64,000 nucleotides of DNA from Dyadobacter sp. CECT 9275 (GTDB lineage Bacteria; Bacteroidota; Bacteroidia; Cytophagales; Spirosomataceae), in NCBI RefSeq assembly GCF_907164905.1, contig NZ_CAJRAF010000002.1, positions 4,178,001 through 4,242,000 on the forward strand, in the 5' to 3' direction. Within the stretch, counting starts at the first letter, position 1. Each line of letters starts with the position of its first letter. Shown in pieces: positions 21,635 to 31,287 of the stretch. The translations under genes and the position numbers were made by a program. A model generated the notes under the pieces. That model did not search any database and had not been told where the DNA came from. It worked only from the letters and a program-made list of their open reading frames with translations.

Positions 21635-21664
21635 ACTTGTTTTTCTATGGTATTTGACAAAGAA

Positions 21665-23008
21665 TTAAAGTGTGGAAAAATCAAAAGTTTCCAGATACTT
21701 GGTCGTGAAATTTCCTGATTTGAAGCCAGGATCGTCCATGAGTTTAATATGGAACGGAATGGTTGTTTTAATGCCCTCAATTACAAATTCCTGCAAGGCT
21801 CTTTTCATCCGTGTAAGTACTTCCTCGCGAGACTGGCCGCTTACAATCAGCTTGGCGATCATCGAATCGTAATTGGGAGGGATTGTGTAGCCGCTGTATA
21901 CGTGGCTGTCAATCCGGATACCGTGGCCTCCGGGGAAATGCAAGTTGGTGATTTTACCAGGTGAAGGCCTGAATCCATTTGCTGGATCCTCCGCATTGAT
22001 CCGGCACTCCATTGCAAAAAGCTTAGGCGTATAGTTGACTCCCGAGATAGGTTCACCAGCTGCTACCTTGATCTGCTCCTTGATAAGATCAAAATCTGTA
22101 ACTTCTTCTGTTATAGGGTGCTCTACCTGAATACGGGTATTCATTTCCATAAAGTAGAAATCTCCGTGCTTATCCACAAGGAATTCAATGGTACCAGCAC
22201 CTTCATAACCGATCGCCTGAGCACCTTTGATGGCGGCAGCACCCATTCTTTCCCGTAATTCGGGAGTAATGATGGGTGAAGGTGTTTCCTCTACCAGCTT
22301 TTGATGCCTCCGTTGAATGGAGCAGTCACGTTCTGAAAGATGACATACCCTACCATATTGATCTCCGATAATCTGAATTTCGATATGACGGGGATCTTCC
22401 ACGAATTTTTCAAGGTACAGCCCGTCGTTCCCAAAAGCGGCGGCAGATTCTGTACGGGCATCGTTCCATGCTTTTTCAAATTCTTCCGGTTTGTTAATGA
22501 TCCGCATGCCGCGGCCTCCGCCACCGGCAGTTGCCTTCACAATAACCGGGTATCCGATGCCCTTTGCAAGGCGTTTGCCTTCCTCGACGGATTCAAGCAA
22601 GCCTTCCGAACCCGGAACAACCGGTACGCCGGCTTTAATCATGGTTGCTTTGGCGGTTGCTTTGTCGCCCATGCCATTAATCTGTTCAGCGGTTGCACCG
22701 ATAAATTTGATTCCGTAGTCAGCACATATCTGAGAAAATTCAGCGTTTTCAGATAGGAAGCCGTATCCGGGATGTATGGCGTCTGCTCCGGTTACCTCGG
22801 CAGCAGAAATAATATTTTGGATACTTAAATAAGATTGCCTGCTGGTTGGGGGGCCAATACATACGGCCTCGTCCGCAAAACGAACATGGAGACTTTCCCG
22901 GTCGGCAGTAGAATAAACTGCTACCGTTTTGATGCCCATTTCCCGGCAGGTTCTGATGACACGAAGTGCTATTTCACCCCGATTGGCAATGAGTATTTTT
23001 TTGAACAT
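21665..23008 (-). CDS. accC: Acetyl-CoA carboxylase, biotin carboxylase subunit
   Basis: 447 residues, the normal AccC length. It carboxylates biotin on BCCP using ATP and bicarbonate, the first half of malonyl-CoA formation. The N-terminus [18 protein letters not shown], the Gly-rich loop [12 protein letters not shown] of the ATP-grasp domain, and the [15 protein letters not shown] metal-binding segment are all present. It lies 38 bases downstream of accB and ends the yceD-rpmF-plsX-fabH-efp-accB-accC operon. Confidence 0.97.
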   Translation of the reverse strand: MFKKILIANRGEIALRVIRTCREMGIKTVAVYSTADRESLHVRFADEAVCIGPPTSRQSYLSIQNIISAAEVTGADAIHPGYGFLSENAEFSQICADYGIKFIGATAEQINGMGDKATAKATMIKAGVPVVPGSEGLLESVEEGKRLAKGIGYPVIVKATAGGGGRGMRIINKPEEFEKAWNDARTESAAAFGNDGLYLEKFVEDPRHIEIQIIGDQYGRVCHLSERDCSIQRRHQKLVEETPSPIITPELRERMGAAAIKGAQAIGYEGAGTIEFLVDKHGDFYFMEMNTRIQVEHPITEEVTDFDLIKEQIKVAAGEPISGVNYTPKLFAMECRINAEDPANGFRPSPGKITNLHFPGGHGIRIDSHVYSGYTIPPNYDSMIAKLIVSGQSREEVLTRMKRALQEFVIEGIKTTIPFHIKLMDDPGFKSGNFTTKYLETFDFSTL

Positions 23009-23046
23009 GAAAAATCAATTAATTAAAAGCCGGAAAACTGCTCGGG

Positions 23047-23511
23047 TCAGACAGGCTCAACAAGAAACAATGGCTGATCAAATTCAACCGGAGTAGCATT
23101 TTCTACCAGTATTTTGACGATTTTTCCTGAGTACTCGGATTCGAATTCGTTGAAAAGCTTCATGGCCTCAATCACGCAGAGTACCTTGCCCGGTTTAATT
23201 TCATCACCAATACTCACAAAATTTGGAGTTTCAGGACTGGAAGCCCGGTAAAATGTTCCGATCATCGGGGATTTGATGGTGATCAGGTTAGACGCAGACG
23301 TTTCTGCCGGAGCTGGTTTTTCAGCCACTACGGGCTGGGGGCTCACCACGGTAGCAACCGGGGGAGCTATCGGAGCAGGTGCTGAGGTTACTACTGGCGC
23401 TGATCCGTATCTTTTAACTTTTATTTTAAGATCTGCAGTTTCGATATTCACTTCATCAAGGCCCGACTGGGCAATGAAGTCAATCAATTTTTGAATTTCT
23501 TTGGTTTCCAT
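23047..23511 (-). CDS. accB: Biotin carboxyl carrier protein of acetyl-CoA carboxylase
   Basis: 154 residues. An N-terminal dimerisation part (LIDFIAQSGLDEVNIETADLKI), a Pro/Ala-rich flexible linker (about residues 37-75), and a C-terminal biotinyl domain with the biotin-accepting Lys in EAMKLFNEF. It shuttles carboxyl groups between AccC and the AccAD transferase. Followed closely by accC. Confidence 0.96.
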   Translation of the reverse strand: METKEIQKLIDFIAQSGLDEVNIETADLKIKVKRYGSAPVVTSAPAPIAPPVATVVSPQPVVAEKPAPAETSASNLITIKSPMIGTFYRASSPETPNFVSIGDEIKPGKVLCVIEAMKLFNEFESEYSGKIVKILVENATPVEFDQPLFLVEPV

Positions 23512-23604
23512 TTATTCAGTTTTAAGCAGTGAGGGATGAGGAACTGTTAAATGCCTATCCATAAGCAGCTAACAGGGTTCATTTACCTTTCACAGAAAAT
23601 AAAA

Positions 23605-24171
23605 TTATGATTTAACCCTTTCTACATAATCGTAGGTGCGGGTATCTACTTTAATTTTTTGTCCTTCTTCGATAAATAAAGGAACCATAATTCTTGCACC
23701 GGTCTCTACTTCAATCGCTTTTTTGGGAGAGTTTGCCGTATCCCCCTTCAATCCTGGCTCCGAATAGGTAACTTCCAGCTCAACAAAAGGAGGCAGTTCA
23801 CACAAAAGAGCTACATCGTTTTCCGTGTTGATCAGGATTTCAACTTCCTGACCTTCTTTCATAAGATCGGCACTGGTAACCAGCTTCTCGTCTATTAAAA
23901 CCTGGTCAAAAGTTTCCGAATTCATAAAGTTGTAACCCACTTCATCCTTATACAGGTACTGGAATTTATGACGTTCCACACGAACCGGGAATATTGTAGC
24001 ACCTGACGAAAACGTATTATCCAGCACTTTTCCGGAAGTCAGGCTTTTAATTTTAGTCCGGACAAAGGCATTTCCTTTGCCAGGTTTTACATGCTGGAAT
24101 TCGATTACCTGGAACAGATCATGGTTGAAATCAATCACTAATCCGTTACGTAAATCTGCAGTAGTTGCCAT
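23605..24171 (-). CDS. efp: Translation elongation factor P
   Basis: 188 residues with the three beta-barrel domains of EF-P. The tip loop reads HVKPGKGNAF with Lys32 at the position that is modified in many bacteria. EF-P relieves ribosome stalling at polyproline stretches. No epmA/epmB or earP gene is nearby, so the type of modification cannot be told. It sits between fabH and accB in the lipid operon. Confidence 0.97.
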   Translation of the reverse strand: MATTADLRNGLVIDFNHDLFQVIEFQHVKPGKGNAFVRTKIKSLTSGKVLDNTFSSGATIFPVRVERHKFQYLYKDEVGYNFMNSETFDQVLIDEKLVTSADLMKEGQEVEILINTENDVALLCELPPFVELEVTYSEPGLKGDTANSPKKAIEVETGARIMVPLFIEEGQKIKVDTRTYDYVERVKS

Positions 24172-24271
24172 CTTAATTCAATAATAATTCAAAATTGATT
24201 TGGTCTTAAAAATGCTCAGGGAAGTAGGAAGATGTACACTTCCATTCCTGCATTTTAATGCTATATTATGC

Positions 24272-25261
24272 TCAGTATGCCCATTTAAGATACAAAGCAC
24301 CCCAGGTAAAACCGCCTCCAAAAGCGGCTAATATCAAATTATCCCCTTTTTTTAGCTGAGATTCATAATCCCACAAACACAATGGGATGGTGGCGGAGGT
24401 GGTATTACCGTAATTCTGAATATTCATCATTACCTTGTCCATCCCAACGCCCATTCGGTTGGCCGTGGCTTCTATGATTCTGCGGTTGGCTTGATGCGGG
24501 ACCAGCCAGGCAACGCTGTTACCTGTAAGGCCGTTTTTTTCCATGATTTCGGCGGATATGTCAGCCATATTGGTCACAGCAAATTTGAATACCTGCGATC
24601 CGTCCTGGAAAACATAATGCCAGCCCTTGTCAATCGTTTCATGTGTGGGCGGGTAGCGACTTCCTCCTCCTTTTTGGTTCAGATAAGGATAACCTGCTCC
24701 GTCTGACCGTATGATGGAGTCAATGATTCCGTTTCCTTCGGTGTTTGGCTCCAGTAAAACAGCTCCGGCACCGTCGCCGAACAATACGCATGTTTTACGG
24801 TCAGTATAGTCTACGATAGCAGACATTTTGTCGGCTCCGACAACGATAATTTTTTTATACTTGCCGGTCTCAATAAATTGGGAGCCCAGTGTGAGTGCAT
24901 ATACAAATCCCGAGCAGGCCGCCTGGATATCAAAACTTCCAACGTTTTTGATACCAACCATATCGCAGATGAGATTGGCGGTGCAGGGGAAAATAAAGTC
25001 CGGGGTGGTGGTGGCGCAGATCAGCAGATCAATTTCAGAAGGTGAAGTATTGGTTTTGGCCAGCAAGCCTTTAACCGCTTCGGCGCCCATGTGAGAGCTG
25101 CCTAATCCTTCTCCTTTCAGTATGTGTCTTTCCTTTATTCCGGTGCGGCTTACGATCCATTCATCGTTTGTAGCGACCATCTTTTCCAGCTCGGCATTGG
25201 TAAGGATGTAGTCGGGCACATACCCTTGTATTCCTGTAATAGAGGCTCTGATTTGGGTCAT
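24272..25261 (-). CDS. fabH: 3-oxoacyl-ACP synthase III
   Basis: 329 residues. It condenses acyl-CoA with malonyl-ACP to start fatty acid synthesis. The catalytic triad is visible: Cys in [13 protein letters not shown], His in VPHQANRRI and Asn in YGNTTSATI. It lies 89 bases downstream of plsX as in many bacteria. Acyl-CoA preference (straight or branched) cannot be decided from sequence alone. Confidence 0.96.
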   Translation of the reverse strand: MTQIRASITGIQGYVPDYILTNAELEKMVATNDEWIVSRTGIKERHILKGEGLGSSHMGAEAVKGLLAKTNTSPSEIDLLICATTTPDFIFPCTANLICDMVGIKNVGSFDIQAACSGFVYALTLGSQFIETGKYKKIIVVGADKMSAIVDYTDRKTCVLFGDGAGAVLLEPNTEGNGIIDSIIRSDGAGYPYLNQKGGGSRYPPTHETIDKGWHYVFQDGSQVFKFAVTNMADISAEIMEKNGLTGNSVAWLVPHQANRRIIEATANRMGVGMDKVMMNIQNYGNTTSATIPLCLWDYESQLKKGDNLILAAFGGGFTWGALYLKWAY

Positions 25262-25350
25262 GATTTAATTGTAGCAATCAAAATCCGGATGGATTTGGGT
25301 AAGGACAAGATCGGTTATATTCATTATCAGTCAGTTTTAATAAATAACCA

Positions 25351-26289
25351 TTAGTTCAATGCCTGGGCAATGTGCAAATAAGCTTTGGATTTAACCTGCT
25401 TATAAGCCCATCCAATCATATTCCTGATAGCGAGCGGGGAAGAAATACCGTGAGCGATCATGACGTTGCCATTTACGCCAATGATGGGGCTGCCACCGAT
25501 GGATTCGTAATTGGTCTTGTCGATGAATTCGTCGTTGATTTCTCTTTTACGGGCTATCTCGTAAAGTGATTCTCCGAGCTTGAAAAGAATATTACCCGTA
25601 AAGCCATCTGTAACAATTACATCTGCTTTGTTGGTAAAAAGATCCTTACCCTCGATATTACCTATAAAATTGATTCGTTTGTTTTGTTTGAGCAGCGGAT
25701 ACGTTGCCTGTGACGTAAGAGAGCCTTTTTGCTCTTCTTCTCCGATGTTCATCAGTGCAACCCTTGGCTTTTCGAGTTGGAAGGTATACTGGGCAAAAAG
25801 AGAGCCCATCTCGCCAAATTGTGCCAATACCTCAGGCTTACAGTCTGCATTGGCGCCAATGTCCAGCATAACGGCGTGGCCGCCTCCAACCTGGGGAACC
25901 AGGCCGGCAATCGCTGGCCTGAGAATGCCTTCAATGGCCTTAATACTAAAAAGTGCTCCTACATGCATGGCTCCCGTGTTGCCTGCACTGCAGAATATAT
26001 CAATCTCCTTTTCTTTAAGGAGTTTAAATCCGACAGCAATACTGGAATTAGGCTTTTGAGAGAGGGCTTTTGTGGGATGTTCTCCCATTTCTATCACATC
26101 CTCTGCATGAACGATGTCAATATTGGTAGGGACAAAGTTATGCTGCCTAAAGATATCCAAAATTGTATTCTCCCTTCCGATTAAGACGATTCTTGCCTCC
26201 GAAGGTAGCTCTGAAGAGGCTTGTATCACCCCTTCAACAATTGCCTGTGGAGCCAAATCTCCCCCCATAGCATCTACCGCAATTTTCAT
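25351..26289 (-). CDS. plsX: Phosphate acyltransferase
   Basis: 312 residues. PlsX makes acyl-phosphate from acyl-ACP for phospholipid synthesis. Typical segments: IAVDAMGGDLAPQAIVEG at the start, the EDVIEMGEHP loop, FCSAGNTGAMH, and VTDGFTGNILFK. It follows rpmF and precedes fabH in the conserved operon. Confidence 0.96.
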   Translation of the reverse strand: MKIAVDAMGGDLAPQAIVEGVIQASSELPSEARIVLIGRENTILDIFRQHNFVPTNIDIVHAEDVIEMGEHPTKALSQKPNSSIAVGFKLLKEKEIDIFCSAGNTGAMHVGALFSIKAIEGILRPAIAGLVPQVGGGHAVMLDIGANADCKPEVLAQFGEMGSLFAQYTFQLEKPRVALMNIGEEEQKGSLTSQATYPLLKQNKRINFIGNIEGKDLFTNKADVIVTDGFTGNILFKLGESLYEIARKREINDEFIDKTNYESIGGSPIIGVNGNVMIAHGISSPLAIRNMIGWAYKQVKSKAYLHIAQALN

Positions 26290-26419
26290 TTACACGCAGT
26301 TTTGTACTGATAAGTTTAGAAATCGAAGGTGTAAATTTAGCAGATGTGCCTTAGTAAAAAAGAATTTCGCAACAACTTTTACCGGGCTGCTGCGAAATAC
26401 ATATTCTCATCTTCTGAAT

Positions 26420-26614
26420 CTAGACCGTTTTGGTATAGTTTTCAACTACTACTTTGCCTTTGTACACCAGATTGCCTTCGTGTACGTGTGCGCGGTGAAG
26501 CTGGTGTATTTCGCCAGTGGACGAATCAACTCCCAATTGCTTTCCTGTAAGAAAGTCATGCGCTCTGCGCGAATCGCGACGGGTAGAAGAATGTCTCCGC
26601 TTAGGATGTGCCAT
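26420..26614 (-). CDS. rpmF: 50S ribosomal protein L32
   Basis: 64 residues, basic, beginning MAHPKRRHSSTRRDSRRAH, the standard L32 N-terminus, with the H-L-H-R-A-H segment in the centre. The usual zinc-binding Cys residues of some L32 forms are absent, so this is a Cys-free type. It lies between yceD and plsX, the usual place for rpmF. Confidence 0.96.
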   Translation of the reverse strand: MAHPKRRHSSTRRDSRRAHDFLTGKQLGVDSSTGEIHQLHRAHVHEGNLVYKGKVVVENYTKTV

Positions 26615-26679
26615 GATACTTTATGTTCTGATTGTTAATTATCTGTTTATCTATATCGAATTACCTTATTCCACTTCTG

Positions 26680-27249
26680 TTATTCCCCTTTTAGCTTTTT
26701 AAGAGCCTCCCAGCGGGGATCAATCTGTTCCTTTTTTTCTTCACCTTCCGTTTCCTCCTGCTCTCCTGACGAATAGACCAGGACCGCCTCAACGTCGTCG
26801 TCCGGGAATTCTTCTTCATCTTCCTCGGTCCGAAGATCCGGATGGATTTTTTTTATGGGCAGCGATAATGCAATAAAATCAAAGATATACCGCGCTACAT
26901 TAATTCGGTTGGTATTTCGGTTGATGATCTCAATTTCGTCTGTCAGTTCTTCATCCCGGTCACCAAATTTGAGGATGATCCGTTCATTGGAAGAAAAAGC
27001 TTCGTCAAACGGCTCAAGGCTTCGGTCACAAACCAGGCGCAACGTTCCTTCTGTCTTAAAATTCAGCTGAAGCATTGTGGCCGATTTGTTTAAAACAACA
27101 TGGGTTTTGAAATGGCCATGTTCTATAATATCCTGGTCCAACTCTTCAAAGAACGCATCTCCGGACTCCATATCATAGTCATACTGTTTGTCTTCCAAAC
27201 CGTAAATGTCTATGTTATATTTACTTAGCTCTTTCACTTTTAATGCCAA
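26680..27249 (-). CDS. YceD/DUF177 family protein
   Basis: 189 residues, acidic C-terminus rich in Glu and Asp. Family features include the central RLVCDRSLEPFDEAF segment and the DRDEELTDEIEII region. YceD-family proteins are encoded just before rpmF across bacteria and are linked to 23S rRNA processing in plants and to ribosome assembly. The first codon here would be TTG at 27249; GTG at 27237 is an alternative. The -7 promoter element lies only 9 bases before the TTG. Confidence 0.88.
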   Translation of the reverse strand: MALKVKELSKYNIDIYGLEDKQYDYDMESGDAFFEELDQDIIEHGHFKTHVVLNKSATMLQLNFKTEGTLRLVCDRSLEPFDEAFSSNERIILKFGDRDEELTDEIEIINRNTNRINVARYIFDFIALSLPIKKIHPDLRTEEDEEEFPDDDVEAVLVYSSGEQEETEGEEKKEQIDPRWEALKKLKGE

Positions 27250-27257
27250 AAGGACTG

Positions 27258-27265
27258 CAAAGGTA
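27258..27265 (-). promoter_or_regulatory. -7 element for the yceD-rpmF-plsX-fabH-efp-acc operon
   Basis: Minus-strand TACCTTTG fits the Bacteroidetes consensus TAnnTTTG exactly. Transcription would start about position 27251, almost at the first yceD codon, so the mRNA leader would be extremely short or the true start codon lies further in. Confidence 0.55.
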
Positions 27266-27348
27266 GTATCTTTTTCATACGAATAAAAACTATATGAGAA
27301 TTTTCTTCTTCATACAGCTGGGAGTCATTCGTGCCGGATGTGAGGCAG

Positions 27349-27981
27349 TTATATTTTCCGGGCCGGATTTCCAAAAAATGTGGCTCCTGCCGGAACATTT
27401 TCAACCACTACGGAACCGGCACCGATCCGGGCATTTTTTCCTATTTCAATACCGGCAACGATAATGGCTCCGGCTCCGATGAAGGCTCCGTCATTAATTT
27501 TAACCCTGTCGTTAATAATGGCCCCGGAACCAATTGTCACAAAATCTCCCAGAGATGCCGACGTGTCTATAACGCCTGCAGTTAAAACAAGGCAATGATG
27601 CCCGATGGTGGATAACGGCCCTATGATTACCTTGGCACCGATCAGATTCCCGTGCCCTATTCCCGCAGATTCTGCGATGACGGCGGTATCATGAATGGCA
27701 TTCACCGGCATTACTTTATATGTTTCATTCAGGTTTTCCACAATTCTTTCCCGCACCGACCGCTCACCGATGGCCAGGAAGGCTTCGCATTTTGATCCGA
27801 TGATATTCAGGTAGGAAGGGTCATCGGTGGTTCCCAGTACGCTTACTTCGCCAAATTCCTTCCCCTGCAGATCTTCCCTGTCGTCCAGAAGGCCATATAC
27901 CAAAACATTATTTCGTTTAAAAATATCAAGAGCCTTCATGCCTAGGTCACCTGCCCCGATGATCAATACTGGATTTTCCAT
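27349..27981 (-). CDS. NeuD-type sugar O-acyltransferase, left-handed beta helix
   Basis: 210 residues. The N-terminal 75 residues form the PglD-like nucleotide-sugar binding domain (NPVLIIGAGDLGMKALDIF), and the remainder is a hexapeptide-repeat beta helix (GIGHGNLIGAKVIIGPLSTIGHH, IGSGAIINDRVKI in separate coils). Such enzymes transfer acetyl or related groups to amino sugars or sialic acids. No neighbouring sialic acid genes were found, so the acceptor is unknown. Confidence 0.88.
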   Translation of the reverse strand: MENPVLIIGAGDLGMKALDIFKRNNVLVYGLLDDREDLQGKEFGEVSVLGTTDDPSYLNIIGSKCEAFLAIGERSVRERIVENLNETYKVMPVNAIHDTAVIAESAGIGHGNLIGAKVIIGPLSTIGHHCLVLTAGVIDTSASLGDFVTIGSGAIINDRVKINDGAFIGAGAIIVAGIEIGKNARIGAGSVVVENVPAGATFFGNPARKI

Positions 27982-28045
27982 AAAATTGTTTAAAGTCCGG
28001 CTTCCAAAGTACCGGTTAATGAATGATATGCTTCAACAGCAAATA

Positions 28046-28708
28046 TTAAAGAAAAGTTACCCTGAAAACGAAAGGACTACTATATGGCGACAAATTCTGG
28101 CCACTATACTGGTCGATCTGATTGTTGTAATTTAAATTATAAAGTATGGTAAGATGGGCATATTTGATAAACCTGCCGCCTATGGGTTGCGAGTAGGCAG
28201 CGCCAATCAGCGGAGAACCCAGCCACTGGCGTTTCTGATAGGAACCGATCACATTCATGCCTTCAAATTCACCGATCACGTTCACCATGGGAAATAGCTG
28301 GTACATCATAAATGCACGTCCTCCGTAATAGAAATCGTTGATATCGTAATAGCGGCTCCGAAAATACATACCCGTTACGCCCACACCCGCCACCAGTTTT
28401 TCAGTTAATTCGTATCCGGCCATCGGGGATAAATTGACATTGGTAACGGTTCCGAAACTGAGGCCAAAACTTCCTCCCAGGCGTACGCGGTCGATAAACG
28501 GACGGTCCTGGAAGTCGGCCAGCCTTTTTTTACGTTCGATCGAATCCTTTTTCATGACCACGGGCTCATCCTGTGGCGCAGGTACAACACGGTTTTTTTC
28601 TTTCCTCAGCGAGTCGGGCCTGTAATACTCGTCATTTTGTGCAAAAACAGAATAAAGGCTAGTAGTCGTTAAAAGGAATATCAGGAGGGGAATGATTTTA
28701 TTTTTCAT
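28046..28708 (-). CDS. Outer-membrane beta-barrel-like protein of unknown function
   Basis: 220 residues with a signal peptide (IPLLIFLLTTTSLYSVFAQ), a charged linker rich in Lys and Asp (residues 25-70), and alternating beta strands (VRLGGSFGLSFGTVTNVNLSP, FRSRYYDINDFYYGGRAF) ending in Phe-Leu as barrels often do. No named family is recognised with confidence. It is divergent from the M61 peptidase gene. Confidence 0.7.
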   Translation of the reverse strand: MKNKIIPLLIFLLTTTSLYSVFAQNDEYYRPDSLRKEKNRVVPAPQDEPVVMKKDSIERKKRLADFQDRPFIDRVRLGGSFGLSFGTVTNVNLSPMAGYELTEKLVAGVGVTGMYFRSRYYDINDFYYGGRAFMMYQLFPMVNVIGEFEGMNVIGSYQKRQWLGSPLIGAAYSQPIGGRFIKYAHLTILYNLNYNNQIDQYSGQNLSPYSSPFVFRVTFL

Positions 28709-28813
28709 CTAAAAGTCGTTTATTTGATTATAGTGTTACCTGTAACGCTGAAATATGGTGTTTTGGTTTATCGCCGGGCTCGACAATACGCTTCATTCCA
28801 CAGTTTCATACCT

Positions 28814-30286
28814 ATGCATTACAAAATTGCTGTCACCAAGCCGGAATCACATTTTCTCAATATCACATGGACCATTCCGGGGATTGATCAGGATGTCATA
28901 GAGATTCAGCTTCCGGCATGGCGGCCCGGGCGTTATGAGATTCAAAACTTTGCCAAAAATATTCAATTTATTGAAGCATCTTCCAAAGAAGGTAAGAAAC
29001 TGATCATTGAAAAGATAACAAAGGACAGGTGGCGGATTGATACTCAGGGAGAAACAGTGGTACAGGTTACTTACAATTATTTTGCTGCGATACAAAACGC
29101 GGGAAGCAGTTATGTTGATGAGGAATTGTGGTACCTGAATTTTATCAACTTCTGCATGTATCCCGAGGGGAGAATCGACGATCCCTTCACCATTGACCTT
29201 GAATTGCCAGGGCCGTGGCACATAGCCTGCGGTTTGTCAAAGCAAGGCAACAGGTTATCTGCCCAAAATTTTTATCAGTTGGTAGACAGTCCCCTGCTGG
29301 CTTCTGCCACCATTCAGCATAACGCGTATGAGGTGAGAGGGGTGAAGTTTCATATATGGATGCACGGTAACCTGAAGCCAAACTGGAAGCGTATTGAGCG
29401 CGACTTCCGCCGGTTTTCCAGAGAGCAGATTGCTACTATGGGAGAGTTTCCGGAAGACGAGTACCATTTTTTGAATCTTATTTTGCCCACGGCTTTTTAT
29501 CACGGGGTGGAACATCATAATTCTACAATGGTGGTACTAGGGCCTGATGATGAGGGAGAGGGGTTGTATACTGATTTGCTGGGAGTAAGCTCGCATGAGT
29601 TATTTCATGCCTGGAACATCATCAGAATCCGGCCGGAAGAGCTTTTGCCGTATGATTTTACGAAGGAAAATTATTTTCAGACTTGTTTTGTGGCGGAAGG
29701 CTGCACGACTTACTACGGAGATCTTTTTCTAAAAAGAGCGGGTGTTTTTGATGAAAAGGCCTATATCAAGGAACTCCAGGTTTACATGAAGCGGCATTTC
29801 GAAAACAGTGCCGAGGCCTCGCAATCTCTTATTGAGTCATCTTTTGACCTTTGGCTCGATGGTTATGAAAGAGGTATTCCCAACAGGAAGGTATCCGTTT
29901 ATCATAAAGGAGCATTAGCTGCGTTGATTCTGGACTTATATCTGCGTAGAAAAAGCAACCACCGGCAGTCTCTGGATAAGGTAATGCAGCTTTTATGGGA
30001 ACGCTTCGGGAAGCCGTTTGTAGGCTATAGTCTGCAGGATTATATGAATATTGTGGAGGAAGTAGCCGGAGAACCTGTTGGCTGGTACTGGGATGAATGT
30101 ATAATGGGGAATGAGCCGCTTGAAAACCGGCTGAACGAGGTACTGTCATTTGTCGGGCTGCAGATGACCATTTTTAGTAATGGCAATGTGCAACTCAATG
30201 TCCATGAGGATTTTAAAGCACAGCTTCAGAGGAGTATCTGGTTGTCGACCACGCAGCAGTTAACGCCGTCCGAGGAAGAAGAATAA
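28814..30286 (+). CDS. M61 family metallopeptidase
   Basis: 490 residues from ATG 28814; upstream in-frame codons at 28724 look non-homologous. The zinc motif HELFH lies at residues 261-265, with the third ligand Glu in FVAEGCTTYYG near 295. The N-terminal domain has the typical LPAWRPGRYEIQNFAKN start of glycyl-aminopeptidase-like M61 proteins. Most relatives are about 600 residues and carry a C-terminal PDZ domain; this one ends soon after the catalytic region. No signal peptide is seen. Confidence 0.88.
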   Translation: MHYKIAVTKPESHFLNITWTIPGIDQDVIEIQLPAWRPGRYEIQNFAKNIQFIEASSKEGKKLIIEKITKDRWRIDTQGETVVQVTYNYFAAIQNAGSSYVDEELWYLNFINFCMYPEGRIDDPFTIDLELPGPWHIACGLSKQGNRLSAQNFYQLVDSPLLASATIQHNAYEVRGVKFHIWMHGNLKPNWKRIERDFRRFSREQIATMGEFPEDEYHFLNLILPTAFYHGVEHHNSTMVVLGPDDEGEGLYTDLLGVSSHELFHAWNIIRIRPEELLPYDFTKENYFQTCFVAEGCTTYYGDLFLKRAGVFDEKAYIKELQVYMKRHFENSAEASQSLIESSFDLWLDGYERGIPNRKVSVYHKGALAALILDLYLRRKSNHRQSLDKVMQLLWERFGKPFVGYSLQDYMNIVEEVAGEPVGWYWDECIMGNEPLENRLNEVLSFVGLQMTIFSNGNVQLNVHEDFKAQLQRSIWLSTTQQLTPSEEEE

Positions 30287-30291
30287 GTGAA

Positions 30292-31206
30292 TTAGGGTTT
30301 GAAAATATTTTCCAGAGCGTTGGTGAGCTGCGGAAATTCGTATATAAAGTTGGTTTCAGTTTCAATCCGGTAATTTTCCACATAATTGCTTCCTAAAACG
30401 ACACCTGCCATTTCTCCGAAAATCAGTCTGAGAGCAAAAGCGGGCACAGGAGGGAGCCACTGAGGTTTTTGAAGTATGCGGGAAATAGCAATAGTAACCT
30501 GCCTGTTGGTTGTGGGTGGAGCCGAAACGGCATTGTAAGCCCCTTCCCAGGAGTCATTTTCCATGGCCTCTATATACATCCGGCAAAGATCATCTATATG
30601 TATCCATGACATCCATTGCGTGCCGGGTCCTAAGGGCGCCCCCAGGCCAAAGCGTATGGGCAAGGTGATTTTTGGAAGTGCGCCACCCTTTTTACTAAGG
30701 ACCACACCGGTTCTGAGCTTTACGGTCCTTACCCCGAGTTCCCTGACCTGGTCAGCTGCGTTTTCCCATAGTACCGATACCTCCGCCAGAAAGTCGTTTC
30801 CCGGAGGGCAGTCCTCGGTATGTTTTCTGTCGCCGGTATCGCCACCATAGAAGGCGCTGCCCGAGGCGGAGATAAATGCTCGTGGGAAAATTTGTTTTTC
30901 TCTGAGTTTTGAGGTAATCAGGTTAATGGGCTCAGTCCGGCTGGATATGATGACTTTTTTTCTTTCTTCTGTCCAACGCTCGTCTGCTATACCCGCACCT
31001 GCCAGATGTATCAGGTACGCCATTCCTTCCAGCGCCCCGTCTTCAATATATCCTTTTGCGGTATCGTACTGATACACCGGAACAGAAGATTTTTTCTGTT
31101 TTTTCCTGCTCAGATGGGCTACGGAGTATCCTCTCTCCAGCAATAGTTCTGTGAGGCGGGAACCAATGAGTCCCGTTCCTCCTGTAATGAGTACCTTATT
31201 AACCAT
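30292..31206 (-). CDS. TIGR01777-type NAD-dependent epimerase/dehydratase
   Basis: 304 residues. The NAD(P) motif GGTGLIGSRL opens the protein and the family-specific LIHLAGAGIADERW and SSRTEPINL segments follow, then SASGSAFYGG and the C-terminal LGxxPxWLPPVPAFALRL region. The family is close to human SDR39U1; its substrate is unknown. Start ATG 31206 is chosen over GTG 31215. It ends five bases from the convergent M61 gene. Confidence 0.88.
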   Translation of the reverse strand: MVNKVLITGGTGLIGSRLTELLLERGYSVAHLSRKKQKKSSVPVYQYDTAKGYIEDGALEGMAYLIHLAGAGIADERWTEERKKVIISSRTEPINLITSKLREKQIFPRAFISASGSAFYGGDTGDRKHTEDCPPGNDFLAEVSVLWENAADQVRELGVRTVKLRTGVVLSKKGGALPKITLPIRFGLGAPLGPGTQWMSWIHIDDLCRMYIEAMENDSWEGAYNAVSAPPTTNRQVTIAISRILQKPQWLPPVPAFALRLIFGEMAGVVLGSNYVENYRIETETNFIYEFPQLTNALENIFKP

Positions 31207-31287
31207 AAAATTCACTGAGTGGGGAGGTAATTGCCATAATTTATTCCAGAACTGAATAATTCAAAAAGTGTTCCAGTATAAATGAAG

